DNA from: Ustilaginoidea virens
Lineage: Eukaryota > Ascomycota > Sordariomycetes > Hypocreales > Clavicipitaceae
Assembly (NCBI RefSeq): GCF_000687475.1
Contig: NC_057317.1
Coordinates: forward strand, 6,696,501-6,760,500
Direction of reading: 5' to 3'
Length of the DNA stretch: 64,000 nt
Positions 63,574-64,000 of this stretch are shown here, in pieces. The translations under genes were made by a program, and so were the position numbers. Under the pieces are notes generated by a model that was not told the DNA's origin, did no database searches, and saw nothing but the letters and a program-made list of their open reading frames with translations. The first letter of the stretch is position 1. Each line of letters starts with the position of its first letter.

Positions 63574-64000
63574 GAGTATAATTTAACTTATAAGTATTAA
63601 TAACACGAATATACGCCGCTAGGCGCGCGGTAGTAGGAGGTAATTTACTTTTTTTATTTTTATTAACCACTAATGGGAAACATAAGGTAGCGTTTTATTT
63701 TATTTTTTTCGTTTTTAGCTAATACCAGGGGGGGGGGGCTATATTGCTCGGCATATAACTCAGGTGCATTCGCAGGCATTTTGCTTTATATTTTATCGAA
63801 CGACTATAGGGGGATATATTTTTACTTGGCATAGCATTACGTTAGACGCAAACACACAGTATAGATAGATGTATACCTATATAGCTAACTACGAATTGAG
63901 AGTATATTACTATATATATACGCCGTAATACGATAAGCTATACGGGCGGTAGGGTGGTTCAGACCTATAGGTCCCAATCGGGCCGTATAATCGCACTATA

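Larger units (their letters stand above)
51494..64000. repeat. Second macro-repeat unit (module B2 + module A3), 3' end outside the window
   Basis: This is the direct tandem copy of the preceding unit, in the same orientation. It stops at the window edge at the position equivalent to 50404, so about 1.1 kb of module A is missing. Confidence 0.95.

Overview
The window looks like heterochromatic DNA from a filamentous ascomycete (Pezizomycotina) with repeat-induced point mutation (RIP). Three things point there. TpA is abundant everywhere. Related copies differ almost only by C/T and G/A transitions. Long reading frames stay in register while Gln-type codons (CAG, CAA) have become TAG or TAA. 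I see no rRNA, tRNA or CRISPR array and no undamaged gene of convincing function. All frames, splice sites and homologies below were read by eye; nothing was searched.

Layout. (1) 1-11037 is module A, copy 1. (2) 11038-37897 is a 26.9-kb block lying exactly between A and module B. (3) 37898-51495 is one full B+A unit of 13,596 bp. (4) 51494-64000 is a second B+A unit, cut by the window end. Module A (about 11.3 kb) carries palindrome-bearing minisatellites, pyrimidine tracts, several scattered pieces of an Argonaute (Piwi) C-terminus, an unrecognised 160-codon remnant, 161-bp and 157-bp tandem arrays, and a 331-codon gene remnant with no recognised family. Module B (about 2.3 kb) is purely repetitive (about 238-bp and 60-bp arrays) and opens with a 49-bp segment that has escaped RIP.

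The 26.9-kb block holds, in order: two convergent unknown coding remnants (11.05-12.42 kb); an LTR-like repeat (12.6 kb); a giant intronless reading frame of about 2,265 codons with an AT-hook, a 32-residue repeat and an acidic repeat (12.93-19.74 kb); a multi-exon unknown remnant (20.1-22.2 kb); a four-exon SNF2-type helicase gene of 1,860 codons with all helicase motifs recognisable (22.81-28.88 kb); a small, lightly damaged gene (30.18-30.90 kb); a Ty1/Copia-type retrotransposon remnant between LTR-like repeats (30.8-35.7 kb); and very AT-rich DNA ending in an 11-bp minisatellite (37.59-37.84 kb). The giant protein, the helicase and the small gene lie in the same direction and may belong to one large mobile element; two of them appear to share a core-promoter sequence.

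A palindrome, ancestrally GGACCTGCAGGTCC and now mostly GGACCTATAGGTCC after RIP at its central CTGCAG, is scattered over the window. In the helicase gene it lies in all three predicted introns and in none of the exons I read, which suggests an intron-tolerated or intron-forming short mobile element.
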